Shown in pieces: positions 14,005 through 21,001 of a stretch of DNA of 21,001 nt (positions are counted from its first letter, which is position 1; each line of letters starts with the position of its first letter). The notes beneath the pieces were generated by a model. That model saw only the letters and a list, made by a program, of their open reading frames with translations, was not told the origin of the DNA and did no database searches. The stretch lies in the NCBI GenBank assembly GCA_947630515.1, contig CANRHY010000002.1:1-21001 (forward strand), given 5' to 3'. Made by a program: the position numbers and the translations under genes. This stretch comes from an uncultured Bacilli bacterium (GTDB lineage: Bacteria > Bacillota_I > Bacilli_A > RF39 > UBA660).

Positions 14005-15975
14005 ATGAAAGAAGAAAATAAGTTCTTAGGAACAGAAAAAATATCAAAATTATTATTAAAGTTTTCAATACCATGCATACTAAGTCTTATAATAAGTTCA
14101 CTATATAACATAGTTGACCAAATATTTATAGGAAATAGTTACATTGGATATTTAGGTAACACAGCAACATCTATAGTATTTCCAATAACTATAATTACAA
14201 TGGCTGTAGCTTGGTGCCTAGGGGACGGGGCTGCTGCATACTTATCTTTATGTCAAGGAAGAAAAGACACAAAAAGTGCCCATATTGCTATAGGAAATAG
14301 TATATTAGTAAACTTCATAATGAGCATAATTTTTGTAATACTAGGTTTTATATTTATGGACAAATTACTATTTCTATTTGGTGCTTCATCTTCTTCACTT
14401 CCACTAGCTAAAGAATACTTCACTATAATACTTATATTTATACCAATATATATGTTAGGTAATGTAGTAAACGGAACAATAAGAGCAGATGGTTCACCTA
14501 CATTTTCAATGATTGCAACATTATCAGGCGCAATTACAAATATTATATTAGACCCATTATTTATATTTGTTTTTAAAATGGGAATCGCAGGAGCTGCATG
14601 GGCAACAATTATAGGTGAAAGTGTAACATTTATAATATCAGCAATATACTTTACAAGAACAAAAACTTTCAAATTAAAACTTAATAGCTTTAAAATAAAT
14701 ATGAAGTTACTAAGTAACGTAATAAAACTAGGTATATCAACATTTATAACACAACTATCTATAGTACTAATATCTTTAGTATGTAACCTAATGTTAGCTC
14801 GCTACGGAAGTAAATCTAAATTTGGAAGTGACATACCAATCGCAGTAATAGGAATATGTATGAAAGTATTTTCAATAGTTATAAACATAGTAGTAGGAGT
14901 AATCGTAGGTGCACAACCAATATTAGGATATAACTACGGAGCAAAAAACTATAAACGTGTAAAAGATACATTTAAAATAGTATTAATAATAACAACTATA
15001 GTAGGCTTAATCGCAACACTTGTATTTGAACTATGTCCAGGGGCTATAATAGGAATATTTGGAAAAGAAGCAAATCCTTTATATATAGAATTTGCAACAC
15101 TTACATTTAGAATATTCTTAATGTTTGTATTATTTACTTCTATAATAAAAATGTCTTCAATATTTTTCCAAGCTGTTGGTTACCCAGTATATGCAACTAT
15201 TTCTTCTCTAATAAGAGACATAGTAGTATTTATTCCATGTGCCATATTATTACCAAGATTTTTTGGAATAAAAGGAGTCTTATATGCTGCTCCAATCGCA
15301 GATTTAGTAGGTTTCATAGTAACAGACACTCTACTTATAATATTCTTTAAAAATATGAAGAAAGACAAAGTAACAGAAAGTGTAACAGAAGTAATTAGGC
15401 CTTCTAAAAAAGGTGTAATAATTACAATATCAAGAACTCATGGAAGCTTAGGTAAAAGAATAGGTGCAAGAGTTTCAGAAATGTTAAATATACCATTTTA
15501 CTATAAAGAGATGATTTCCCTTGCAGCCCAAGATAGTGGATTAGATAAAGAATTTATATCAAAAATAAATACTGAAAAAGATGCACTTCACGAATTATAC
15601 CTATCAAGTGCTCCAGTAAAATATGCAACAATCGCACAAGAAAAAATAATCAAAAAAATTGCTGAATCTGGTTCATGTGTTTTAGTAGGCCGTGCTGCTG
15701 ATTATGTATTAAGAGATAACAAAAATGTAGTAAAAGTATTCATACATGCTCCACTAGATATAAGAATAAAAAATGTAATGGACTCTTACAAAGATACAAA
15801 AGAAGAAGCAATCAAAAATATAAAAAGATCAGACAAAAATCGTAGAAACTACTATAAAACAGTAACTAACTCTGAATGGGGGAACCTAGAAAATTATGAC
15901 TTAGTTGTAAACTCTAAAATAGGAGTAGAAGCTTCTGCAGAAATAATATGTGATTATATTAAAAAAATAAGTTAA
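14005..15975 (+). CDS. MATE efflux transporter fused to a cytidylate-kinase-like domain
   Basis: The 656-residue protein joins two parts. Residues 1-455 are a 12-segment MATE exporter, opening with the typical ISKLLLKFSIPCILSLIISSLYNIVDQIFIG and containing GDGAAAYLSL, NGTIRADG and QPILGYNYG. Such pumps expel drugs or metabolites in exchange for Na+ or H+. After a short linker, residues about 468-656 match the cytidylate-kinase-like family (Cytidylate_kin2). They show ITISRTHGSLGKRIGARVSEML, PFYYKEM, CVLVGRAADYVL, RIKNVM, and the closing YY and SEWGNLENYDLVVNS segments. The usual glycine-rich loop reads GSLGKRIG. I start at 14005, where AAAGGAGG gives correct spacing. The in-frame ATG at 13918 lies inside the promoter. 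A role of the kinase domain in sensing or modifying a nucleotide-like substrate is speculation. Confidence 0.88.
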   Translation: MKEENKFLGTEKISKLLLKFSIPCILSLIISSLYNIVDQIFIGNSYIGYLGNTATSIVFPITIITMAVAWCLGDGAAAYLSLCQGRKDTKSAHIAIGNSILVNFIMSIIFVILGFIFMDKLLFLFGASSSSLPLAKEYFTIILIFIPIYMLGNVVNGTIRADGSPTFSMIATLSGAITNIILDPLFIFVFKMGIAGAAWATIIGESVTFIISAIYFTRTKTFKLKLNSFKINMKLLSNVIKLGISTFITQLSIVLISLVCNLMLARYGSKSKFGSDIPIAVIGICMKVFSIVINIVVGVIVGAQPILGYNYGAKNYKRVKDTFKIVLIITTIVGLIATLVFELCPGAIIGIFGKEANPLYIEFATLTFRIFLMFVLFTSIIKMSSIFFQAVGYPVYATISSLIRDIVVFIPCAILLPRFFGIKGVLYAAPIADLVGFIVTDTLLIIFFKNMKKDKVTESVTEVIRPSKKGVIITISRTHGSLGKRIGARVSEMLNIPFYYKEMISLAAQDSGLDKEFISKINTEKDALHELYLSSAPVKYATIAQEKIIKKIAESGSCVLVGRAADYVLRDNKNVVKVFIHAPLDIRIKNVMDSYKDTKEEAIKNIKRSDKNRRNYYKTVTNSEWGNLENYDLVVNSKIGVEASAEIICDYIKKIS

Positions 15976-15981
15976 TAGAAA

Positions 15982-16011
15982 TTTACTAACTTTTTAACTA
16001 TATGGTATAAT
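15982..16011 (+). promoter_or_regulatory. Promoter of the DUF362 gene
   Basis: TTTACT (15982-15987), an 18-base spacer and TATAAT (16006-16011), with an extended -10 TGG at 16003-16005. Confidence 0.6.
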
Positions 16012-16036
16012 ATAAATATAGAAAGGAAGATTTTAT

Positions 16037-16918
16037 ATGGAAAAATCAAAAGTATATTTTATTAAAGAAATAACTCCAGAGAATATCATAAAGGCTTATA
16101 ATGCTTTAGGAAAACATTTGGAGGGAAAAATTGCAGTAAAAATGCACTCAGGAGAAAAAGGTAATCAAAACTACTTAAAGCCAGAATTTGTAAAAGATGT
16201 AATAGATTATGTGGGTGGTACAGTAGTCGAGTGTAACACAGCATATGAAGGAGCAAGAAACACAACAGAAAAACACAGAGAACTTATAAAAGAACATGAG
16301 TGGGATAAATACTTTCCATTTGATTTAATGGATGCTGAAGAAGAAATAGCATTACCAGTAAGTGGTGGAAAAATACTAAAAGAAAATATAGTAGGAAAAA
16401 ATATAGAAAACTATGATGGTATGTTAGTACTTTCTCACTTTAAAGGTCATGCAATGGGAGGATATGGTGGAGCTTTAAAACAACTATCTATTGGATGCGC
16501 TTCTTCTAGTGGTAAAACACTTATCCATACTGCAGGAGCTTCTAATAATCAATATGAACTTTTTAATAACTTACCAGAACAAGATAAATTCCTAGAAGCT
16601 ATGGCCGATGCTGCAAAAAGTGTAGTAGACTATTTCCATGGCAACATGGCATTTATAAACATAATGAAAAATATATCAGTTGATTGTGACTGTGATGCTC
16701 ATGCTTCTGCTCCATGTATGGAAGATATTGGAATACTTGCAAGTTTAGATCCAGTCGCAGTAGACCAAGCATGCTTAGATCTTGTATATAATAGTACAGA
16801 CAGAGGAAAAGACAAACTAATAAAAAGAATCGAATCTCTTCACGGAGTACACACTATAGAAGCAGCAAGTGAATTAGGAATAGGAAGTAGAGATTACGAA
16901 TTAATAACATTAGAATAA
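16037..16918 (+). CDS. DUF362 domain protein without ferredoxin domain
   Basis: The 293 residues match the DUF362 family. GKIAVKMHSGEKGNQNYLKPEFVKDVID leads to TVVECNTAYEGARNTTEKHRELI. A central LSHFKGHAMGGYGGALKQLSIGCASSSGK segment and the closing DIGILASLDPVAVDQACLDLV follow. Many DUF362 proteins also carry two 4Fe-4S clusters of ferredoxin type. Here only a cluster of cysteines (VDCDCDAHASAPCMEDIG, around 217-230) is seen, with no CxxCxxCxxxC motif, so this is the ferredoxin-less form. The function is not established, though a redox or metal-linked role is often suggested. GAAAGGAAG precedes the ATG. It is a single-gene unit with its own promoter and terminator. Confidence 0.88.
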   Translation: MEKSKVYFIKEITPENIIKAYNALGKHLEGKIAVKMHSGEKGNQNYLKPEFVKDVIDYVGGTVVECNTAYEGARNTTEKHRELIKEHEWDKYFPFDLMDAEEEIALPVSGGKILKENIVGKNIENYDGMLVLSHFKGHAMGGYGGALKQLSIGCASSSGKTLIHTAGASNNQYELFNNLPEQDKFLEAMADAAKSVVDYFHGNMAFINIMKNISVDCDCDAHASAPCMEDIGILASLDPVAVDQACLDLVYNSTDRGKDKLIKRIESLHGVHTIEAASELGIGSRDYELITLE

Positions 16919-16943
16919 AAGATAGACAACCTATCTTTTTTTC
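16917..16943 (+). terminator. Intrinsic terminator after the DUF362 gene
   Basis: A 9-bp stem (AAAAGATAG at 16917-16925 with CTATCTTTT at 16931-16939), a 5-base loop and a T run. It begins within the stop codon. Confidence 0.85.
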
Positions 16944-16964
16944 TATATAATATTAGTTGCAACC

Positions 16965-17019
16965 AAATTTATACAAAAAACAACTAAAAGTTGGTAGTCC
17001 GCAACCGGTAGAATATTAT
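16965..17019 (+). promoter_or_regulatory. Promoter and repeat region of the XRE membrane regulator
   Basis: TTGGTA (16991-16996), a 17-base spacer and TATTAT (17014-17019) form a plausible promoter. The region is unusually rich in GTTG/CAAC elements: GTTGCAAC (palindrome) near 16966, CAAC-TAAAA-GTTG ending at the -35, and GCAACCGGT in the spacer. These could be an operator for the HTH protein encoded just downstream. Confidence 0.45.
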
Positions 17020-17045
17020 AAAATGTATGTGAAAGGAGGAAAACT

Positions 17046-18494
17046 ATGAACAATAATTTTGCTGAAAACTTAAAAAAGATAAGAAAAGATAATAACCTAT
17101 CTCAAGAAGAATTAGCAGAAGAATTAGGAGTATCAAGACAAGCTATATCTAAGTGGGAGTCTTCTCTTGCATATCCAGAGATGGATAAAATAATTGCTTT
17201 ATGTGACAAATTTAATTTAAATATAGATGACCTACTTCACAAAAACATAAGAGAAGTAAAAGAAGAAGCTGAGTCTAAAAAGAACATAAGTAACTATATA
17301 GATAACTTTCTTAAATTCATAACTGATACAATAAACTTACTATCTAACATGAGTTTTAAAAGTAAAATAAAATGCATATTTGAAGAACTAATAATAGGTT
17401 CAATACTTCTTCTTTTATCAGTTGCTATTTGTTTTGTTTTAAGTAACTTCTTTGAAAACATATTCTATATATTACCTGATTCAGTATTCTTTGTAATAGA
17501 AAATTTATTAGGAAGTATCCTTATATTATTACTTATAATCGCATCTATTATAATAATGGTTCACATCTTTAAAACAAGATACTTAAATTACTATTACAAA
17601 ATAAAAAATGAAACAGAAATAGAAACAAAAAATGAAGAAAATAAAGAAGAAAAAGAAACAGAAAAACATAATAAAATACTATTTAAAAGAAACGAAAGTA
17701 AAATAATAATAAGAGACCCATCTAATAGTGAATATAACTTTCTAAAAGTATTATGGTCAATTTTTATAAGTATAATTAAATTCTTTTCACTATTCATTTT
17801 AGTAGGTTTAGTATTAGCATTAATATTTATAGTATGCTTACTTCCAATTTCTTTCCTAATAATAAAAACAGGTTTGTTCTTTATAGGACTTCTACTATTA
17901 ATAATATCTTCATTAATAATAGATATAGTACTTATACTACTTGTAATTAACTTTATCTTTAATAGAAAAAGTAATAAAAAAATTATGATATACTCATTTA
18001 TCTTTTCTACTATAGCTTTTGGAATAGCTTTAGGAGTAACTTTTATAGGAACACTTAACTTTAAAATAACAGAAGACTCACACCTAGCAAAAAGAAGTGT
18101 AGAATATGAAATGAAAGATAACTTATCCATTGATACTTTTGAAGATATAAAATATGTTGTAGAAAACAGAGACAATGTAAAAATAGAATACACAACAAAC
18201 AGAAACTTAAAACTAATGTCTTCTATGTATGCTGGAAGAATAAGTTTTTGGACAGAAATGAAAGACCCAATAAACTTTATAAAAGATTTTATATCTAACA
18301 CAAAAGAAAACAAAATAGAAGATATTACTGGACTAAAAGACATAACAGTATATGCAAGTCGTGAAAACATAGAAAAAATAAAAAGTAATATAATTACAAA
18401 TGAAGAAATCTATTCTTGTGAAAATACCATAGAAAGTTTAGAAGAAGAAATTGATGCCTTAAACGAGAAAATATACGAATTAGAACAAGACTAA
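17046..18494 (+). CDS. XRE helix-turn-helix protein with membrane domain
   Basis: Residues 4-66 are a Cro/C1-type helix-turn-helix (NLKKIRKDNNLSQEELAEELGVSRQAISKWE...YPEMDKIIALCDKFNLNIDDLL). The recognition helix SRQAISKWE is intact. After a linker come about six hydrophobic segments: two around 113-175, then, past a charged loop (about 185-225), four around 237-340. The 482-residue protein ends in a soluble region of about 140 residues with a terminal coiled coil (CENTIESLEEEIDALNEKIYELEQ). It is probably a membrane-bound transcription factor that reads an envelope or membrane signal. AAAGGAGG precedes the ATG. It sits before a Bce-type sensor/ABC module but is separated from it by a terminator, so a link is only suggested by position. 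Confidence 0.75.
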   Translation: MNNNFAENLKKIRKDNNLSQEELAEELGVSRQAISKWESSLAYPEMDKIIALCDKFNLNIDDLLHKNIREVKEEAESKKNISNYIDNFLKFITDTINLLSNMSFKSKIKCIFEELIIGSILLLLSVAICFVLSNFFENIFYILPDSVFFVIENLLGSILILLLIIASIIIMVHIFKTRYLNYYYKIKNETEIETKNEENKEEKETEKHNKILFKRNESKIIIRDPSNSEYNFLKVLWSIFISIIKFFSLFILVGLVLALIFIVCLLPISFLIIKTGLFFIGLLLLIISSLIIDIVLILLVINFIFNRKSNKKIMIYSFIFSTIAFGIALGVTFIGTLNFKITEDSHLAKRSVEYEMKDNLSIDTFEDIKYVVENRDNVKIEYTTNRNLKLMSSMYAGRISFWTEMKDPINFIKDFISNTKENKIEDITGLKDITVYASRENIEKIKSNIITNEEIYSCENTIESLEEEIDALNEKIYELEQD

Positions 18495-18510
18495 TACTCT
18501 TGTTCTTTTC
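18483..18510 (+). terminator. Intrinsic terminator overlapping the XRE gene end
   Basis: An 8-bp stem (GAACAAGA at 18483-18490 with TCTTGTTC at 18498-18505) and a T-rich tail. The loop contains the TAA stop codon. Confidence 0.7.
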
Positions 18511-18554
18511 TTACAAAATTGTAATATTAAAAACCTAAAAAGGTATGATATAAT
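18511..18554 (+). promoter_or_regulatory. Response-regulator promoter with TTACAA/TTGTAA box
   Basis: The palindrome TTACAA-AA-TTGTAA (18511-18524) stands upstream of an extended -10 (TGA-TATAAT, 18546-18554). The -35 position has only a weak hexamer, as expected for an activated promoter. TTGTAATATTAAAAA (18519-18533) recurs exactly before the ABC gene at 20276-20290. Confidence 0.6.
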
Positions 18555-18577
18555 AATAGAAAGAAAAGCGGTGTAAT

Positions 18578-19240
18578 ATGCAAAAAATACTTATAATAGA
18601 AGATGATGAAATAATTAAAGAAGAATTAAGTACATTACTTAAAAATAATAATTACGTAGTAGAAATACTTGAAGACTTTAAAAATGCTATAGAAAAAATA
18701 AAAGAAATATCCCCTAATTTAATACTACTTGATATATCTATTCCTTATATAAATGGTAAATCATTACTAAAAGAATTAAGAAAAATATCAAACACGCCAG
18801 TAATTATGGTAACGAGTTCTAATAATGAAACAGATGAAGCTTTATCTATTTCCTACGGAGCAGATGACTATATCACAAAACCATATAATCCAAATATCTT
18901 ACTTTTAAGAATAGGCGCGGTACTAAAAAGAACTAACATAAATAGTAATATACTATTTTATAAAGACTTAAAAATAAACATAAGTAAAGGCATAGTATCA
19001 AAAGAAAATGAAGAAATAATTCTTACTAAAAATGAAATGATAATATTTTCAAATTTACTAAATCACCAAAACAAAATAGTAACAAGAGATGAATTAATGA
19101 CAGATTTATGGAATAATTTAGAATTTATAAATGATAATGCACTAACAGTAAACATAAGTAGATTAAGAACAAAACTAAAAAGCCTAGGATACGATAACAT
19201 TATAGAAACAAGAAAAAAGGTGGGATACATTTTATCATGA
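18578..19240 (+). CDS. OmpR/BceR-type response regulator
   Basis: This 220-residue protein receives phosphate from the adjacent kinase and controls transcription. The receiver domain (1-115) has the acidic pair E8/D9/D10, the phospho-acceptor D52 (LILLDISIP), T79 and K101 (YITKPY). The C-terminal winged helix (about 125-220) shows LTKNEMIIFSNLLNHQNKIVTRDELM, ALTVNISRLRTKL and the final RKKVGYIL. The domain order and the pairing with an intramembrane-type kinase and an ABC ATPase resemble BceR, which responds to peptide antibiotics. The ribosome binding site is weak (GGTG). The kinase gene starts inside the stop codon. Likely targets are its own promoter and the ABC gene, which share a box. 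Confidence 0.92.
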   Translation: MQKILIIEDDEIIKEELSTLLKNNNYVVEILEDFKNAIEKIKEISPNLILLDISIPYINGKSLLKELRKISNTPVIMVTSSNNETDEALSISYGADDYITKPYNPNILLLRIGAVLKRTNINSNILFYKDLKINISKGIVSKENEEIILTKNEMIIFSNLLNHQNKIVTRDELMTDLWNNLEFINDNALTVNISRLRTKLKSLGYDNIIETRKKVGYILS

Positions 19241-20256
19241 AATTTAGTAAATATATAAAAGATAACCTATACAAAATAATAATACTTGTCTTATCTTACC
19301 TAATAACCTTACTAATACTACTTGCATTTAAAGTAGAAAAAGAAGTAGTAGTATCTTTATTTATAATATACATAATTACTACGAGTACTCTACTTATAAT
19401 TCCATACTTAAGAAAAAGAAAATTCTATAAAGACTTAACACACAATATAGAACTAATAGATCAAGCATATTTAGTACTTGAAACAATAAACAAACCAGAT
19501 TTTTATGAAGGTGAATTACTATATGATGCATTATATGAAATAAATAAATCCTATATAGAAAACATAAACAAAATTAAAGAACAATTAAAAGACTTTAAAG
19601 AATATATAGAAATGTGGATACATGAAGTAAAAGTACCACTTTCTTCACTAACTTTAATAAGTAACAACCATAAAAATAAATTTGATAAAAAAACAAAAAA
19701 AGAATTAAAAAGATTAGAAAACTATGTAGAACAAGTTTTATACTATGCAAGATGTGAAAATGCAGAAAAAGATTACTTAATAAAAGAAACTGATTTAAAA
19801 GAAGTAATAAAAAATATAGGCCTTAAAAACATGGACGATCTACTTGAAAACAAAATAGATTTTCTTGTAGATAATGTAGATATTAAAGTATTAACTGATT
19901 CAAAATGGTTAGAATTTATCTTAGGTCAAATTATAAATAATAGTATTAAATACACTAAAAATATAAAGTCTTCATACATAAAAATATATACTAAAGAAGA
20001 AAAAGACAAAATAACACTTAACATATTAGATAATGGAATAGGAATAAAACCATCTGATTTACCTCAAGTATTTAATAAATCCTTTACAGGAGAAAACGGA
20101 AGAAAATACTCTTCTTCTACAGGCATGGGTTTATATATTGCAAAAAGTATGTGTGAAAAATTAGGACACACTATAACCATAAATTCTAAATATAACGAAT
20201 ACACTTTAGTTTCTATAACATTTGCCAAAAATAAATATTATGATGTACTTAAATAG
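19237..20256 (+). CDS. BceS-like intramembrane-sensing histidine kinase
   Basis: The 339-residue kinase has two N-terminal membrane segments (about 13-31 and 36-56) joined by only a few residues. It therefore lacks an extracellular sensor domain, as in BceS-type kinases that sense through their ABC transporter. The dimerisation helix holds the phospho-acceptor H129 in MWIHEVKVPLSSL. The ATPase domain shows the N-box LGQIINNSIKYTK, G1 LDNGIGIKPSDLPQVF, F-box FTGENGR and G2 GMGLYIAKS. The ATG overlaps the stop codon of the response-regulator gene (ATGA at 19237-19240), so the two are translationally coupled. There is no HAMP domain. Confidence 0.92.
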   Translation: MKFSKYIKDNLYKIIILVLSYLITLLILLAFKVEKEVVVSLFIIYIITTSTLLIIPYLRKRKFYKDLTHNIELIDQAYLVLETINKPDFYEGELLYDALYEINKSYIENINKIKEQLKDFKEYIEMWIHEVKVPLSSLTLISNNHKNKFDKKTKKELKRLENYVEQVLYYARCENAEKDYLIKETDLKEVIKNIGLKNMDDLLENKIDFLVDNVDIKVLTDSKWLEFILGQIINNSIKYTKNIKSSYIKIYTKEEKDKITLNILDNGIGIKPSDLPQVFNKSFTGENGRKYSSSTGMGLYIAKSMCEKLGHTITINSKYNEYTLVSITFAKNKYYDVLK

Positions 20257-20257
20257 A

Positions 20258-20320
20258 TTACAAAATTGTAATAATTTGTAATATTAAAAAAACGACAAAA
20301 TAATATTTTTGTTATATCAT
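20258..20320 (+). promoter_or_regulatory. ABC operon promoter with triple TTACAA/TTGTAA sites
   Basis: TTACAA-AA-TTGTAA (20258-20271) is followed by another TTGTAA (20276-20281), so two TTGTAA half-sites lie 10 bases apart on the same face of the helix. A possible promoter follows: ACGACA (20292-20297), a 17-base spacer and TATCAT (20315-20320). The same 14-base palindrome precedes the response-regulator gene. Confidence 0.6.
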
Positions 20321-20343
20321 TATCACCAGAAAGGAGAAAAAAT

Positions 20344-21001
20344 ATGGAAAATATTTTAAAAGTAGAAAAAATTGAAAAATATTATGGAAGTCGTTCATCT
20401 TTAACAAAAGCTATTGATAACTTATCATTTGAAGTAGAAAAAGGAGAGTTTTTGTGTTTTATGGGTGCATCAGGTTCAGGAAAAACAACACTACTTAATT
20501 GTATATCCACAATAGATAAAGTAACAAGTGGTCACATTTTTGTAGGAGGAAAAGATATAACAAAGTTAAAAGGAAATGAACTTAATAAATTTAGAAGAGA
20601 AGAATTAGGCTTTATATTTCAAGACTTTAACTTACTAGATACACTAACTGCTTATGAAAATATAGCCCTTGCATTATCTATTCAAAATGTAAGCGCAAAT
20701 AAAATAGAAGAAAAAATAAAAAAAGTTAGCACTGAACTTGATATAAAAGATGTACTTGATAAATACCCGTATCAAATGAGTGGAGGACAAAAACAAAGAG
20801 TAGCTGCTGCTCGCGCGATTATTACAGACCCTAAATTAGTACTAGCAGATGAACCCACTGGTGCACTTGACTCAAAATCTTCAAAAATGCTACTAGAAAA
20901 ATTAGAATATTTAGACAAAATGGGTGCAACTATACTTATGGTAACGCATGATGCATTCGCAGCAAGCTATTCTAGGCGTGTAATATTTATCAAAGATGGC
21001 A
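20344..21001 (+). CDS. BceA-like ABC transporter ATP-binding protein (partial, cut by window end)
   Basis: The frame is open to the window edge; 219 residues are visible and about 30 more are expected. It is an ABC ATPase of the MacB/LolD/BceA type. Walker A is GASGSGKT at residues 41-48, the Q-loop is FQDFNLLDT, the signature MSGGQKQR replaces the usual LSGGQ, Walker B is LVLADEP, the D-loop is GALDS and the H-loop THD. The N-terminus MENILKVEKIEKYYG is typical. AAGGAG stands seven bases before the ATG. A BceB-like permease gene would be expected just downstream, outside the window. Given the upstream sensor genes it probably takes part in defence against, and sensing of, cell-envelope peptides. 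Confidence 0.92.
   Translation, partial: MENILKVEKIEKYYGSRSSLTKAIDNLSFEVEKGEFLCFMGASGSGKTTLLNCISTIDKVTSGHIFVGGKDITKLKGNELNKFRREELGFIFQDFNLLDTLTAYENIALALSIQNVSANKIEEKIKKVSTELDIKDVLDKYPYQMSGGQKQRVAAARAIITDPKLVLADEPTGALDSKSSKMLLEKLEYLDKMGATILMVTHDAFAASYSRRVIFIKDG

Noticed and set aside
17594..18370. 258-residue minus-strand open frame inside the XRE membrane-protein gene
   Set aside because: It mirrors the AT-rich membrane segments of the real gene and has no promoter, ribosome binding site or recognisable domain.

Overview
The window is about 27-30% GC, uses AAGGAG-type ribosome binding sites, TGG for tryptophan and TGA as a stop, and has strong T-tailed terminators. This points to a low-GC Bacillota chromosome, probably an uncultured gut member of the Bacilli/Clostridia. 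The standard bacterial code, a sortase-like sorting signal and a cardiolipin synthase argue against a wall-less Mycoplasma. No rRNA, tRNA, CRISPR array, transposase or phage gene was seen.

Layout, left half (1-9.6 kb): a two-pass membrane protein of unknown function; a remnant of a DUF1835/DUF3658 protein; a Nudix-HIT gene pair; small DUF and hypothetical genes; a predicted HExxH metalloprotein; then on the minus strand a compact NHEJ operon (Ku overlapping a ligase-only LigD-type enzyme) running into a cardiolipin synthase. Divergent from Ku are an overlapping pair of unknown genes and a secreted FN3-like protein with a C-terminal NPDTG sorting signal.

Middle (9.4-11.5 kb): a small ribbon-helix-helix regulator divergent from a 560-residue surface protein. 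The latter has an N-terminal anchor, a camelysin/TasA-like region and a DUF6273-like C-terminal domain that contains a GC-rich patch. The intergenic region between them holds two palindromes and a 9-bp direct repeat, suggesting an autoregulated switch.

Right half (11.5-21 kb), all plus strand: rarA, trpS, a MATE efflux pump fused to a cytidylate-kinase-like domain (with a terminator-like hairpin in its leader), a DUF362 protein, a membrane-anchored XRE regulator, and a Bce-type module (response regulator, intramembrane-type histidine kinase, ABC ATPase cut off by the window edge). TTACAA/TTGTAA boxes occur upstream of both the regulator and the ABC gene.

G exceeds C strongly in plus-strand genes left of about 10 kb but not right of it, hinting that the replication-strand assignment changes inside the window. 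I did not find an unmistakable new defence or mobile system. The most novel-looking items are the MATE-kinase fusion with its leader, the regulator/surface-protein switch, and the shared boxes of the two-component/ABC module.
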